A stretch of DNA of 64,000 nucleotides from Bdellovibrionaceae bacterium UBA1609 (GCA_002321895.1 DCMZ01000003.1:337070-401069); one strand, 5' to 3'. Counted from the first letter of the stretch, positions 35,033 through 44,904 are shown. Numbers and translations are program-made. The notes: a model not told the origin generated them from the letters alone.

Positions 35033-37969
35033 CTATTTCCCCTGTAAAGCGAGTATTTTTCTTTTGATCTGACCTCTATCAGGTGCACCCGGCTCCAATG
35101 CCAGATACTTTTCATAGGAAAGAACGGCCTTCGAGTACTCACCCTTAGTCTCATAGATGGAACCCTGCTCCTTCCAAATGGGCGAGTATCCACTTTCCAC
35201 TTCAGCGGCCCTATTTAACATTTTTATGGCAATGTCCAATTGTCCCGACAAACGGTAGCATCTCGACATATTGACGTAACTAACAGCCCCAAGATTTTGT
35301 CTTTTAATGGCCTCTCCATATTCCCGCGTACAAAGAGAATATTTTTTTGTTTTCAAATAAGCTTCTGCTGCCAGTAAATAGGATTCCGGAAGATTAGGAT
35401 TCACCCGTCGTTCTTCTTTGGATTGCCTCAGCGCCTCTTTATAATCCCGCGACAATAATGCGGTTCTACCCATATAGTAATGCACCAATGGATACCTAGG
35501 ATTAACTGCCAATACTCGATCAAATTGTTTTCGAGCCAGGTCGTACTTTTTGGTTTGTAGATAGACAAGACCGGCTTCAAACATCGCCGTGGGATCCGAA
35601 GGATCAATGGCCGCTCCGTTTAGAAACGAATCCAAGGCACCTTGAAAATCCGATTGAGCTTTTAATGCTTTCCCTAAACCCAAATGGGCATCTTTAATTT
35701 TATTTTCGATCTGAATGACATTATAAAACGCTTGAGAAGCATCTCCATATCTTTCCGCCTTCAAAAGTATATTCGCTAGTGCCATTCGATACTCGATGAT
35801 CAAGGGATATTTTTCTACCAAACCCTGAAGATAAGAAACCCCAGCATCTGGACCTTGAATTTCTGCCAAGGCAGAGGCCAAAGTGGTTTGAGCTTCCCTG
35901 TTGTTAGAATCAATCTCTACAGCCGTATTTGCCGAAGCATAGGCTTTGTTATAATCTCGCAAGGACAAATAAGCCTTAGCCATGAGAATATGAGTTTTTG
36001 TATCGACCTCATAAAGCTTCAATGCCTTTTCACCGTAGCTAATCGTAGCCTGAGGGTTATTCGCAATAAATTGGACATTGGCCAGCCCATAGTAGACTTC
36101 AAAGTTATTTGGGGAAATCTTGTTGGCTTTTTCTAAAATTTTATTGGCCGATAGAAAATCAAATTGGATGGCATAAAATTCGGCCAACGTAACATAGGCT
36201 TCAATCAACTTATAGTCCGACTGAATAGCTCTGTTTAACCAGGTGATGGCATCGGTGGTCATGCCCAATTTAAACATGGCTTGCCCAGACTTCATGGCAG
36301 CCCTTGCACTAGTAGTATCTAATTTATAAGCCGCCTGATATTGAGCATAGGCTTCCTCTAAGTTACCTTCGCGATAAAATTGATCCCCAACGGAAATCAA
36401 TCGTGTCACATCCACTTGCGTTCCTGAAAGAACTTTTTCTCCACCTAAACTCATCAGCATCTCTTTTGCTGAAATATTGGTTGGATCAATGGCATAGGAT
36501 TTTTGGGCAAACGTTTTGGCATCATCCATTCTCTGATATCGGCCTGAAATTTCGGCCAACGCTAAATAGGCCCGGCCTAACAGTTCCTTAGGAGCCTCCA
36601 CTTTTGATTGGGACAGAACGGGACGCAACCATCCATTGGCGTTTTCGATACGATTAAAATGTCTGTACTCAATGATGCCCAAGTTCAGTTTTGAAATCGT
36701 ATGTCTTTGCCCCGTGGCTTTTAAAATTTGATTATAGATGTTCGCAGCCGCACTATATTTTTGCACCTTCATCTGAAGTTCGGCCTCGAAAGAGAACACA
36801 CGCATCCACTGTGGTAGAAGCTCTTGAGCGGATCTAACGTAACCGATAGCTGTGTAAACATCTCTGGGATCCGTAAGCTGTTTCGCTTTGAAATAATAAA
36901 ATGCTACAGGCTGAGCATTTCCGTTATTTCCATTAAGCACCGAGTTGGTAAGAAGTGAGGCTTCCTCTAACTGGCCCTTGATCATGAGTTCAGCCACCTT
37001 ACATGTATTTGCATCCATCCCACCCGGCTGCAATCCCGCGACCACTTGGGTGGCACGAGTCAATCTTCGCAAGTCTTTCTGACTTTGAGATGTGTACGGC
37101 CAAAGCTCATAATAAGTGAGGCAAAGCCATGACCAAGCTCCTGGATCACGGGGTTCATACTCCAAAGAGAGAACGATATCTTGCATAGCTTTTTTATAAG
37201 TCGGAAGCGTGTCCAATAAGTAGTTTTGAGTCCCGCTAACGAGTTTTTGTTTCGCTAGCGCTTCTGCATTTGGCGGTCTTTGCTCTAGCTTTCTAGGAAA
37301 AGCTAAACCTTCACCGGATGTCTTTGGCCCCTCCCCTTCTTCCAGCAACAATAGAATTGAGAGTCCTAACGTTAATATCAATAGCATCGCTAGTAAGGGT
37401 TTTCGGGAGGCTTTCTTCTTAGCTCGTTTTTCCACTTTCTTTTGATCCGTGAGATGGATCACTTCACTTTTATTTTGAATGGGTCGAGTGATGCGACTGG
37501 CTCGATTTACCTTATTGCCACTGCCGTCACTTTTCTCTTTGGAATCACTTTTAAAATTTGCGACTTCAAACTCTTCTTCTTCATCATTTCCAAAATCAAA
37601 AGCATCCACACTTCGACTCACAGGATCTGCAACCACTTCCTCCGTCCCTGCAGTCTGAGATGCTTTAGAGGGATCATCCGACGACGCTTTTTCACCAGTG
37701 ACTTCTTTCTCTTCTTCTGGACGGTCTATTTGATCCAATCGTTCCGTTCGCTCATCAATGTCGGCAATACCACCAGATAAGGCCATCAAAATTTGATCAT
37801 AAAACGCGGGATCGTGAGAAATGGGATACCATTCATTACCTGGGTATTTAGAGATTTGCTCTTCGCCGGAGAAAACCCCTTCACCGATGCGCCGAAGAAT
37901 ATCTTCAGTTGTATAGGGGCCACGGATTCGACCATTTTCATCCCGGACCACCCACTGTTGTTTTGCCAC
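35033..37969 (-). CDS. GYF_2-TPR membrane protein
   Basis: 978 aa. Residues 1-60 match the bacterial GYF_2 domain (QWVVRDENGRIRGPYTTEDILRRI), which often starts large membrane proteins. Then an acidic linker, a basic patch and a single membrane helix at 190-209. The rest (about 215-970) is at least 15 TPR-type helical repeats (for example ADAITWLNRAIQSDYKLIEAYVTLAEFYAI). With the helix, the repeats are most likely periplasmic. Such proteins act as scaffolds in envelope machines such as motility or secretion systems. Function here unproved. Confidence 0.85.
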   Translation of the reverse strand: MAKQQWVVRDENGRIRGPYTTEDILRRIGEGVFSGEEQISKYPGNEWYPISHDPAFYDQILMALSGGIADIDERTERLDQIDRPEEEKEVTGEKASSDDPSKASQTAGTEEVVADPVSRSVDAFDFGNDEEEEFEVANFKSDSKEKSDGSGNKVNRASRITRPIQNKSEVIHLTDQKKVEKRAKKKASRKPLLAMLLILTLGLSILLLLEEGEGPKTSGEGLAFPRKLEQRPPNAEALAKQKLVSGTQNYLLDTLPTYKKAMQDIVLSLEYEPRDPGAWSWLCLTYYELWPYTSQSQKDLRRLTRATQVVAGLQPGGMDANTCKVAELMIKGQLEEASLLTNSVLNGNNGNAQPVAFYYFKAKQLTDPRDVYTAIGYVRSAQELLPQWMRVFSFEAELQMKVQKYSAAANIYNQILKATGQRHTISKLNLGIIEYRHFNRIENANGWLRPVLSQSKVEAPKELLGRAYLALAEISGRYQRMDDAKTFAQKSYAIDPTNISAKEMLMSLGGEKVLSGTQVDVTRLISVGDQFYREGNLEEAYAQYQAAYKLDTTSARAAMKSGQAMFKLGMTTDAITWLNRAIQSDYKLIEAYVTLAEFYAIQFDFLSANKILEKANKISPNNFEVYYGLANVQFIANNPQATISYGEKALKLYEVDTKTHILMAKAYLSLRDYNKAYASANTAVEIDSNNREAQTTLASALAEIQGPDAGVSYLQGLVEKYPLIIEYRMALANILLKAERYGDASQAFYNVIQIENKIKDAHLGLGKALKAQSDFQGALDSFLNGAAIDPSDPTAMFEAGLVYLQTKKYDLARKQFDRVLAVNPRYPLVHYYMGRTALLSRDYKEALRQSKEERRVNPNLPESYLLAAEAYLKTKKYSLCTREYGEAIKRQNLGAVSYVNMSRCYRLSGQLDIAIKMLNRAAEVESGYSPIWKEQGSIYETKGEYSKAVLSYEKYLALEPGAPDRGQIKRKILALQGK

Positions 37970-38006
37970 GCTTCTCCCCCGCTCAGATGCTCACTGTTTT
38001 AGCATG

Positions 38007-38057
38007 CCGTAGCTACGGGAATGGTTCCAAATTGGGGATCCTCCCCAGGTTGGAACC
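38007..38057. promoter_or_regulatory. Two adjacent strong palindromes in divergent promoter region
   Basis: CCGTAGCTACGG (38007-38018) is a perfect 12-bp palindrome. Five bases beyond is GGTTCCAA-n-TGGGGA-tcc-TCCCCA-n-TTGGAACC (38023-38057), a nested hairpin. They lie 38 to 88 bases upstream of the TPR gene start and about 190 bases upstream of the divergent gene. They could be operators or a 5'-UTR structure. Confidence 0.55.
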
Positions 38058-38241
38058 AAGCCCTTTAAGCATCTAATTTTATTATACTTTTGCTTATATA
38101 GCTGCGGAGACTTTCAGTTCTGGACCCAAGGTGGGATTGATGCACAGCATGAGCTGATCTGAGCTCCAATTTAATTGAAACTCACTCGTCTTATTTTGGC
38201 ACAAGCTTTGCCTATAAGAGTGTGCAAAGCCGGGGGGACTT

Positions 38242-38946
38242 GTGACTAAATATCTAATCGCACTTTACATACTCATTGTACTTACTATAGCAGGGACCGT
38301 TCGCGCCCATACAGTCATCACGACTTCTGGAGTGAAGTACCTTTCTATTGACCCCGCTTCTATTACTTTTAATGAAGACACTTATGCGCTTTATATCAGT
38401 GGCGATCTTTCCGTCGGATGTGACCAATACCCCAAACCCCTGTTCACTCCTACGGAAGATCGTAACACTGTAATATTAAAAATCTTTGTACAAGATGACT
38501 TTGCCTGCACGTCTCAACAGACAGGTTTTTACGATTTGGTTTTTGACCTGCGCTCACAGCTACAGCTCAACGACATTCGCTGGGACGAATCTTTAAAAAT
38601 TAAAATTGGAGAAACCGGTGAAGTGATCACCATTGATCCCGTAAACTTTGATGGTTCTTTCCCTTTTTTCGACACGGTTCTCGAAGGGCAATTAATTTCA
38701 AATGGCCTAGGTCAGTATTATTTATTAGTTGAGCTCGAAGGCTCCACTGTCGCCTATCAGTTACAACTTAATGAACCTATGAATGTTAAACATTTAGAAA
38801 ATTACCTCAACGAGTACGTTTCCGTTTCCGGTTATGTTTTTGAATACAGCGTACCCGATTTGATTTTAAAAGGTTCGGACAGAGGCATGGCAAAAACTAA
38901 ATCTCCACGACTGTGGGTGTCTGGTTTAAGTTCAAGTCTCCCGTGA
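38242..38946 (+). CDS. Exported protein of unknown function
   Basis: 234 aa from a GTG with GGGGGG upstream. Signal peptide ends VRA-HT. The mature protein is beta-rich with two Cys (VGCDQY and FACTSQ). The C-terminal part includes LENYLNEYVSVSGYVFEYSVPDLILKGS, like an OB-fold. No family was recognised. Gene stands alone; a terminator follows at 38981. Confidence 0.65.
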   Translation: MTKYLIALYILIVLTIAGTVRAHTVITTSGVKYLSIDPASITFNEDTYALYISGDLSVGCDQYPKPLFTPTEDRNTVILKIFVQDDFACTSQQTGFYDLVFDLRSQLQLNDIRWDESLKIKIGETGEVITIDPVNFDGSFPFFDTVLEGQLISNGLGQYYLLVELEGSTVAYQLQLNEPMNVKHLENYLNEYVSVSGYVFEYSVPDLILKGSDRGMAKTKSPRLWVSGLSSSLP

Positions 38947-38980
38947 CCCCCCCAAATACCTACCCCAAACCCCTTTTAGA

Positions 38981-39017
38981 CCCTGTTCTTCCCCAAGGAG
39001 CAGGGTTTATTTTTTTT
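38981..39017 (+). terminator. Rho-independent terminator
   Basis: CCCTGTTCTT-cccc-AAGGAGCAGGG followed by TTTATTTTTTTT. One mismatch/bulge in an otherwise ten-pair stem. It ends the preceding plus-strand gene and separates it from murA. Confidence 0.8.
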
Positions 39018-39041
39018 AGGGAATGGTCAGTCAGAGTGAAG

Positions 39042-40301
39042 TTACTCTGAAACTCTTTTTATTTCAGCACCTAGAGATTGGAGCTTTTTCTCAAGTTGGT
39101 CGTATCCACGATCTAAATGATAAATTCGACTTACAACGGTTTCACCTTTTGCTACGAGTCCCGCTAACACCAAGCAGGCACTAGCTCGAAGATCTGTAGC
39201 CATTACCGGAGCTCCCGTCAGCTGCCCTTTTTCGCCTCGGATAACTGCGACGCGTGTTTTTGGCGTTATATCCGCGTTCATTCGGGTCAACTCTTGAACA
39301 TGCATAAATCGATTTTCAAAAACACTTTCGGTGATCAAGCTGGTGCCATCTGCTTGAGTCATCAAAGCCATATATTGGGCTTGTAGATCCGTTGGAAAAC
39401 CTGGATGAGGAGATGTAGTTACATCCACGGCACGCCATTGAGATTGGGGCCTAACAGTGACTTCACCATACCCCGTATCCACTTTAAATCCAGCTTCGCG
39501 CAAAACAGCTATCAGAGGCTGTAAATCCTGCGGTTCACAGTTTGTAACAGTGACTTCTCCTCCGGTAATTGCACCCGCAATGAGTAATGTACCAGCTTCA
39601 ATACGATCGGGAATAATTCTATGCTGTGCCGGCTTCAACTGATCGACACCCTTTATTGTTAAAATTCCCGTGCCCACTCCCGAAATCTGAGCACCCATCT
39701 TAATAAGATAGTTGCATAGATCTACCACTTCTGGCTCTTTAGCCGCGTTTTCAATGACCGTCTCACCTTTTGCTAAGACCGCCGCCATAAGAGCATTTTC
39801 GGTTCCGCCTACTGTGGCGGTTTCGAAAAGGATCCTTCCACCTTTAAGTCCACCTTCAGCGCTGGCAATAATATAGCCCTCTGCTATGTCCACCGTTGCA
39901 CCTAATGCTTCCATAGCTTCTAAGTGCATATTTACGGGGCGAGTCCCAATGGCACAACCACCCGGCAAACTGACTTTAGCTTCACCATAACGAGCTAACA
40001 GTGGTCCTAAAACCAAAACACTGGCTCTCATTTTTCTTACATAGTCGTAATGAGCTAGCTTTTCCTTGGGCTCCTCGACTTCTACAGAAAGCACTCCAGC
40101 TTCATATTGAGTGGTGCAACCCAAAGACTCTAAAATAACTTGAGTGGACTTAATATCTAATAGATCCGGTACGTTTTCAAAACGATGTTTCCCATCAGCA
40201 AGAAGAGAACTAAATACTATCGGTAAAACGGCATTTTTTGCTCCACTTGCGGAGACCCGACCATTGAGAGTGTTTCCACCCTTCACCCACATTTTATCCA
40301 T
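39042..40301 (-). CDS. murA: UDP-N-acetylglucosamine 1-carboxyvinyltransferase
   Basis: 419 aa, standard length. It adds enolpyruvate to UDP-GlcNAc, the first committed step of peptidoglycan. The catalytic Cys is present in PGGCAIGTRPVNMH, so it should be sensitive to fosfomycin. Other signatures are the N-terminal SGAKNAVLPIVFSSLL and the final RIYHLDRGYDQLEKKLQSLGA. It is 8 bases downstream of prmC in the order prfA-prmC-murA, common in bacteria. Confidence 0.97.
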   Translation of the reverse strand: MDKMWVKGGNTLNGRVSASGAKNAVLPIVFSSLLADGKHRFENVPDLLDIKSTQVILESLGCTTQYEAGVLSVEVEEPKEKLAHYDYVRKMRASVLVLGPLLARYGEAKVSLPGGCAIGTRPVNMHLEAMEALGATVDIAEGYIIASAEGGLKGGRILFETATVGGTENALMAAVLAKGETVIENAAKEPEVVDLCNYLIKMGAQISGVGTGILTIKGVDQLKPAQHRIIPDRIEAGTLLIAGAITGGEVTVTNCEPQDLQPLIAVLREAGFKVDTGYGEVTVRPQSQWRAVDVTTSPHPGFPTDLQAQYMALMTQADGTSLITESVFENRFMHVQELTRMNADITPKTRVAVIRGEKGQLTGAPVMATDLRASACLVLAGLVAKGETVVSRIYHLDRGYDQLEKKLQSLGAEIKRVSE

Positions 40302-40309
40302 TTAAAATC

Positions 40310-41179
40310 TCACTTTCGAGAAATCACCAAGATGCGATCCTGCTGATTGTAGTCCTGTATCACTTCCACTTGCGCTTCTGGGGCGATGGACTGCGCCTTT
40401 TGCTTCAGTCGCTCCCCCTGATTGTAACCCATTTCAAAAACAACCACTTGAGGGTTGAGTGACCAAGCCACCTCTAACCATTTTTCAGGCAAGGCGTAAC
40501 CTTGATCCTCACAAAATAATGCCGTTGATGGCTCAAACTCTCTGACATCGGAAGCCACGTTTTGATCGGACTCGGCAATATAAGGTGGATTGGCAACCAC
40601 CACATCCACTCGCCCTTCAAAGTTTTGAGGCAATTGGTCCATTGTGATAGTAGATGCGTCTTGTTCTAAAAACTCCACTCGATCCAATACAGATAAATCT
40701 TCACCATTGCCTTTGGCGACACCGATGGCCTCGGAGGACACATCCACTAAAAGCGACCTTGAACTCTCCAGCTTCTTTGCCAAAGTAAGTCCTATGCAGC
40801 CAGAACCCGTTCCAAGGTCTATAAAATGCATATCTTCCTTCAAGCTTCCCGCTTTCACGCAGTCCAACACTTGGTCCACGATCAGTTCTGTTTCAGGCCG
40901 TGGAATGAGGACCGAAGAATTCACCTTATAAGGAAATCCGTAAAACTCGCGTTCCCCGGTAATGTAGGCCACCGGTTCGCCCTGACCTCTACGCTTAATT
41001 AATGGACGCAGCTGATCCAATTCTTGCTCCGTCATAATTCTTTCAAAATTTACGTATAGATCGATGCGTTCTAAACCCAAAGCGTGATGGAAAAGGTATT
41101 CCGTATCCACTCGAGGGTTATCTAACCCTTTAGCTTTAAAAAAATGTACTGTCTTGTCTAAAGTTTCTTTTAAAGTCAT
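40310..41179 (-). CDS. prmC: Peptide chain release factor N5-glutamine methyltransferase
   Basis: 289 aa. It methylates the Gln of the GGQ motif in release factors. Motif I is DLGTGSGCIGLTLA and motif IV is NPPYIAES, the glutamine-binding signature. The N-terminal 100 residues are the substrate domain. Start ATG overlaps the prfA stop by one base (TAATG), so it is coupled to prfA, its substrate. Also called hemK. Confidence 0.95.
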   Translation of the reverse strand: MTLKETLDKTVHFFKAKGLDNPRVDTEYLFHHALGLERIDLYVNFERIMTEQELDQLRPLIKRRGQGEPVAYITGEREFYGFPYKVNSSVLIPRPETELIVDQVLDCVKAGSLKEDMHFIDLGTGSGCIGLTLAKKLESSRSLLVDVSSEAIGVAKGNGEDLSVLDRVEFLEQDASTITMDQLPQNFEGRVDVVVANPPYIAESDQNVASDVREFEPSTALFCEDQGYALPEKWLEVAWSLNPQVVVFEMGYNQGERLKQKAQSIAPEAQVEVIQDYNQQDRILVISRK

Positions 41180-42255
41180 TACCCCTGCTCCGACTGACGC
41201 TTAAGGGCTTCCGCTTGATAATAAGCCACCACAGCATCTATAACCTCGTTCATATCCCCATCCATAATTGCGTTTAGAGAATGAACCGTCAAACCAATGC
41301 GATGATCCGTCAATCTGGACTGAGGAAAGTTATAGGTACGGATCCGTTCAGAGCGATCACCCGTTCCTATTTGCGAAAGTCGCTGATCAGAGTCCTCTTT
41401 ACGTTTTTTCTCTTCTTCAATTTGCACCAAACGGGAGTAAAGTACCTTTAATGCTTGTTCCTTGTTTGAGAGCTGGGATTTACCGTCCTGGCAAGTGACA
41501 ACCAAGCCAGTAGGAACATGGGTGATCCGAACAGCGGAATCCGTGGTGTTCACCGACTGCCCACCGTGACCAGAAGACCTATAGGTATCGATTCTTAAAT
41601 CATTTGGATCTACTTTGACGTCCACTTCTTCGGCTTCAGGTATAACCGCCACTGTCACAGTCGACGTGTGAACGCGACCTTGGGATTCAGTTTTAGGAAC
41701 CCTTTGAACTCGGTGCACGCCACTTTCAAATTTCATGGTGGAAAACACCCGGTCCCCAGTTATTTCCGCGACAACTTCTTTCACGCCACCCTGATTTCCT
41801 TCACTGATATCAAGAATCCGAGTTTTCCAACCACGGTTGGATCCAAATAGTGAATAAGCCCGAAACAATTCCTCTGCAAACAAAGCCGCTTCATCGCCTC
41901 CCGCTCCGGATCTAATTTCTAAAATGATGTTCTTTTCGTCATTGGGGTCTTTGGGAAGAAGAGCAATCTTTAACTCAGCCTCGAGGCTTTCTTTCTCCGC
42001 TTCCAATCCTGGAAGCTCTTCCTTCGCCATTTCCTTAAGCTCTGGGTCTGACTCGTTAGCCACTAAATCCTTATTGTCTTTTAATTCCTGCACCACTTTT
42101 TTGTAGTGTTGATAAACGGAGACCACTTTCTCCAAATCAGATAACTCTTTCATGAGCTTTCTGAATTCATTTTGATCATCCGCTACATCTGGGCGTTGTA
42201 GTTGTTGTTGTACTAAGTTGTAGCGACCTTCTACTTCGTCTAATTTACTGAACAT
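41179..42255 (-). CDS. prfA: Peptide chain release factor 1
   Basis: 358 aa, standard length. Recognises UAA and UAG stop codons. The GGQ loop is SSGHGGQSVNTTDSAVRITH, and the tripeptide region VHRVQRVPKTESQGRVHTS is intact, so it is RF1 rather than RF2 (RF2 would usually need a frameshift). First gene of the prfA-prmC-murA set. It stands downstream of a region with DnaA-box-like sites. Confidence 0.97.
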   Translation of the reverse strand: MFSKLDEVEGRYNLVQQQLQRPDVADDQNEFRKLMKELSDLEKVVSVYQHYKKVVQELKDNKDLVANESDPELKEMAKEELPGLEAEKESLEAELKIALLPKDPNDEKNIILEIRSGAGGDEAALFAEELFRAYSLFGSNRGWKTRILDISEGNQGGVKEVVAEITGDRVFSTMKFESGVHRVQRVPKTESQGRVHTSTVTVAVIPEAEEVDVKVDPNDLRIDTYRSSGHGGQSVNTTDSAVRITHVPTGLVVTCQDGKSQLSNKEQALKVLYSRLVQIEEEKKRKEDSDQRLSQIGTGDRSERIRTYNFPQSRLTDHRIGLTVHSLNAIMDGDMNEVIDAVVAYYQAEALKRQSEQG

Positions 42256-42404
42256 AGATCAATTTTTGCCTAGGTTGGGTTGGAGCTCAATGCCATTGCG
42301 CGAAAGCATATAATAATTACAAACTATTTCTTTACAAGGGGTTTACATGTTGATAATTCTATCTGCCTTCGCATCAAAACATTCAACTACAAACATTTGA
42401 TTAA

Positions 42405-42442
42405 TGTGTATAACTGCCACGTTGTTCACAGAGTTATCCACA
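42405..42442. promoter_or_regulatory. Cluster of DnaA-box-like sites
   Basis: Within 38 bases: TGTGTATAA (42405-42413, reverse complement TTATACACA), TTGTTCACA (42422-42430, two mismatches from TTATCCACA) and TTATCCACA (42434-42442). Two match TTATNCACA exactly. They lie in the 268-base gap between rho (stop 42524) and prfA (start 42255). The gap is otherwise AT-rich and without a gene. Confidence 0.5.
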
Positions 42443-42523
42443 TTTTTACGCTCTGCATTCAGCGAGCCAAATTTCCTCTGGCCCACCTTTGCTGTTTTAT
42501 GAAGTCTTAATGATATCAGAGGG

Positions 42524-44113
42524 TTACTTCCCGCCCATTCCAGAAAGAAATTCAGAATTCGTCTTAGATTGCTTGAGTTTGTCTTCTAAAAACTCCATTG
42601 AATCCACAACGTTCATTGGGGCTAAAACTTTACGTAAAATCCAAAGTCTTTGCAGTGCTGCATTTTCAATCAATAGGTCCTCTTTACGAGTTCCAGACTT
42701 ATTAATATCCATACAAGGGAAGATTCTCTTCTCCATCAACTTACGATCCAAATGGATTTCACAATTACCCGTTCCCTTAAACTCCTCAAAGATCACTTCA
42801 TCCATTCGTGAACCCGTATCGATAAGAGCTGTCGCGATAATTGTTAACGAACCACCCTCTTCCACGTTTCGAGCCGCCCCAAAAAACCGCTTCGGCTTAT
42901 GAAGGGCATTGGAATCCACACCACCAGAAAGGATTTTCCCAGACGGCGGTACCACTGTGTTATAGGCACGAGCTAAACGAGTGATAGAGTCGAGCAAAAT
43001 AACCACATCATGTTTGTGTTCCACCAAACGTTTTGCTTTGGAAATAACCATTTCTGCCACCTGCACGTGACGAGTTGGCGGTTCGTCAAATGTGGAACTC
43101 ACCACTTCACCCTTCACATGTCTTTGCATGTCGGTAACTTCCTCAGGGCGTTCATCGATCAACAAAACAATCAATTGAACTTCGGGATGGTTTTTCGCTA
43201 TGGAATCAGCCACCTGCTGCAATAAAACCGTTTTACCCGTTCGCGGAGGAGCCACAACTAGGGCTCTTTGACCTTTTCCAAGAGGCGCCATTAAATCTAC
43301 AATCCGACTCGTTAACTCCTTAGGGTCATGCTCGAGCTGCAAACGCTCTTCAGGGTAAAGCGGTGTTAAGTTATCAAAGAGGACTTTCTCTTTCGACTTC
43401 TCTGGTGGCTCATGATTCAAAGAGTCCACTTTTAATAGGGCAAAATACCGTTCGCCATCTTTAGGGGGTCTAACGGTTCCTGTCACGGTATCACCGGTTC
43501 TTAAACCAAAACGCCTAATTTGAGAGGGGCTTACATAGATATCATCTGGGCCCGGCAGATAGTTAAAATCTGGAGATCTTAAAAACCCATATCCATCGGG
43601 AAGAATCTCCAAAACACCATCACCAAAAATATCGCCCAGCTTGGCGGCACGTTTTAACACATTAAAAATTAAATCCTGACGACGCATACCCGCCGGGTTC
43701 TCAATCTTTAGCTTTGTGGCAAAGGCGATAACGTCTTTGATGTCTTTCTTTTTTAAAGTTTTAGACGATAGGTTGGTTTGCTCTTCTTCAGTGAGCGTAA
43801 TATCTGATAAATCCACTTCATCGGTAATGGCATCTTCTTCGATATTCGGCAGATCTTCTTTAGGCTGTTTATTGCCTTTGTTACCATTACGACCGCCACC
43901 ACCTTTTTTATAGTTGGATCGGCTTTTATACTCACCACCTCGGCCACCTACGCGACGACGGCTACGGCCGTTGGATCTGGAGTCTTTGCCCTCTGAAGAA
44001 CCAGTGTCTTCTGACGAGGCTTTCTCTTTGGATTTTGCTGTTTTTTCTGTTTTTTCCGGCTTTTCAGCTTTTGCTTCTTTTGCTTCTGATTCGGTAGATC
44101 CCACTTCAGACAT
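42524..44113 (-). CDS. rho: Transcription termination factor Rho
   Basis: 529 aa, about 110 longer than E. coli Rho. RNA-dependent hexameric helicase that ends transcripts. The extra N-terminus is low complexity, rich in K, E, S, then R and G (RSRRRVGGRGG, KKGGGGRNG), an RNA-binding-type extension known in some Rho proteins. Then the cold-shock-like domain GYGFLRSPDFNYLPGPDDIYV, Walker A APPRTGKT, Q-loop and R-loop. Upstream there is AGGAG ten bases before the ATG. The gene is monocistronic by layout. Confidence 0.97.
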   Translation of the reverse strand: MSEVGSTESEAKEAKAEKPEKTEKTAKSKEKASSEDTGSSEGKDSRSNGRSRRRVGGRGGEYKSRSNYKKGGGGRNGNKGNKQPKEDLPNIEEDAITDEVDLSDITLTEEEQTNLSSKTLKKKDIKDVIAFATKLKIENPAGMRRQDLIFNVLKRAAKLGDIFGDGVLEILPDGYGFLRSPDFNYLPGPDDIYVSPSQIRRFGLRTGDTVTGTVRPPKDGERYFALLKVDSLNHEPPEKSKEKVLFDNLTPLYPEERLQLEHDPKELTSRIVDLMAPLGKGQRALVVAPPRTGKTVLLQQVADSIAKNHPEVQLIVLLIDERPEEVTDMQRHVKGEVVSSTFDEPPTRHVQVAEMVISKAKRLVEHKHDVVILLDSITRLARAYNTVVPPSGKILSGGVDSNALHKPKRFFGAARNVEEGGSLTIIATALIDTGSRMDEVIFEEFKGTGNCEIHLDRKLMEKRIFPCMDINKSGTRKEDLLIENAALQRLWILRKVLAPMNVVDSMEFLEDKLKQSKTNSEFLSGMGGK

Positions 44114-44493
44114 GGTACTTTGTTCTCCTGGAATGTAATTATTTGGGTGATAAGGCTTTCTATTAATATATAGACTTATATCTGTTAAGAAATGTCTCTT
44201 CGAACTCGATCCGATGACCTATTGAAGCTTGAAGGTACATTAAGATTATCGATTTTGTCAATATTTGCTCATTTTTGTGGCCCTAATCTACAATAATTGA
44301 CCCTATTTTGGAAAAAAGTTCGTCTCAAATGTATTAGAAATGAGCGTATCAGCCTGAGACCCAGGACCTTTAGAGTGCCCCAGTTTGATCCTCAGATGTT
44401 ATCCAAAATGTTGCAAACCCCTAAAATTGCTTCTTTTTACTTATCCTTTTTGAGATTCGATCCGATAGGAAAGTACGTCTAAGGGGGTTTAAC
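44114..44493. other. Gene-free divergent region between rho and PilZ gene
   Basis: 380 bases without a convincing gene. On the minus strand it has TTGACA (44261-44256), a possible -35 of rho, but no good -10 at 16-18 bases. The leader to rho is about 140 bases from there, which could allow Rho autoregulation. The plus strand holds a strong Shine-Dalgarno for the PilZ gene and no clear promoter. Confidence 0.5.
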
Positions 44494-44880
44494 ATGTCTA
44501 ACAACCAGGAACGCATTCCTAGAAAAAATCCTGCGCCTCGTTTGAATTTGCAGCTAGATGTTGCTTTTCGAAAAAACTATGCGCGAAGACATGATATTGG
44601 AAAATTAAAGAATATCAGTCTAACAGGAGCCTTTCTAGAAACAGATGACGTCAGTCTTCTCAACGTAAATGAAAAACTCAATGTTAAGTTTACTGTGAGC
44701 GGAAGAGAGCGAGAGATCATCGCTCGAGTGATTTGGAAAGGCCACCACGGCTGTGGAGTTCAGTTTCAGCCTTTCAACAACAGGGACATCCAAATTGTAG
44801 ATGACTTGATGTATTTCGTGGCATCTAAAAAAGAGACTCGTAAAAAAGTGCTCGACTCTATTTTCGATAAAGTGTCCTAA
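44494..44880 (+). CDS. PilZ-domain protein
   Basis: 128 aa, ATG with AAGGGGG upstream. PilZ motifs: a basic RKNYARRHDIGK stretch corresponding to the RxxxR loop, and NISLTGAFLE matching (D/N)-x-S-x-x-G. These bind cyclic di-GMP. The rest covers the beta-barrel, with VIWKGHHGCGVQF, and a C-terminal helix. Single-domain PilZ proteins act as c-di-GMP receptors in motility or secretion control. A terminator follows. Confidence 0.88.
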   Translation: MSNNQERIPRKNPAPRLNLQLDVAFRKNYARRHDIGKLKNISLTGAFLETDDVSLLNVNEKLNVKFTVSGREREIIARVIWKGHHGCGVQFQPFNNRDIQIVDDLMYFVASKKETRKKVLDSIFDKVS

Positions 44881-44904
44881 ATAATATAACTGCAATTTTA
44901 TATG

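Noticed and set aside
42256..42523. Chromosomal replication origin
   Set aside because: Only three sites, no dnaA, dnaN, rpmH or gidA genes nearby, and no GC-skew evidence available.
44297..44482. Short plus-strand open frame upstream of the PilZ gene
   Set aside because: No ribosome site, basic composition without a domain, and it lies in a probable promoter region.
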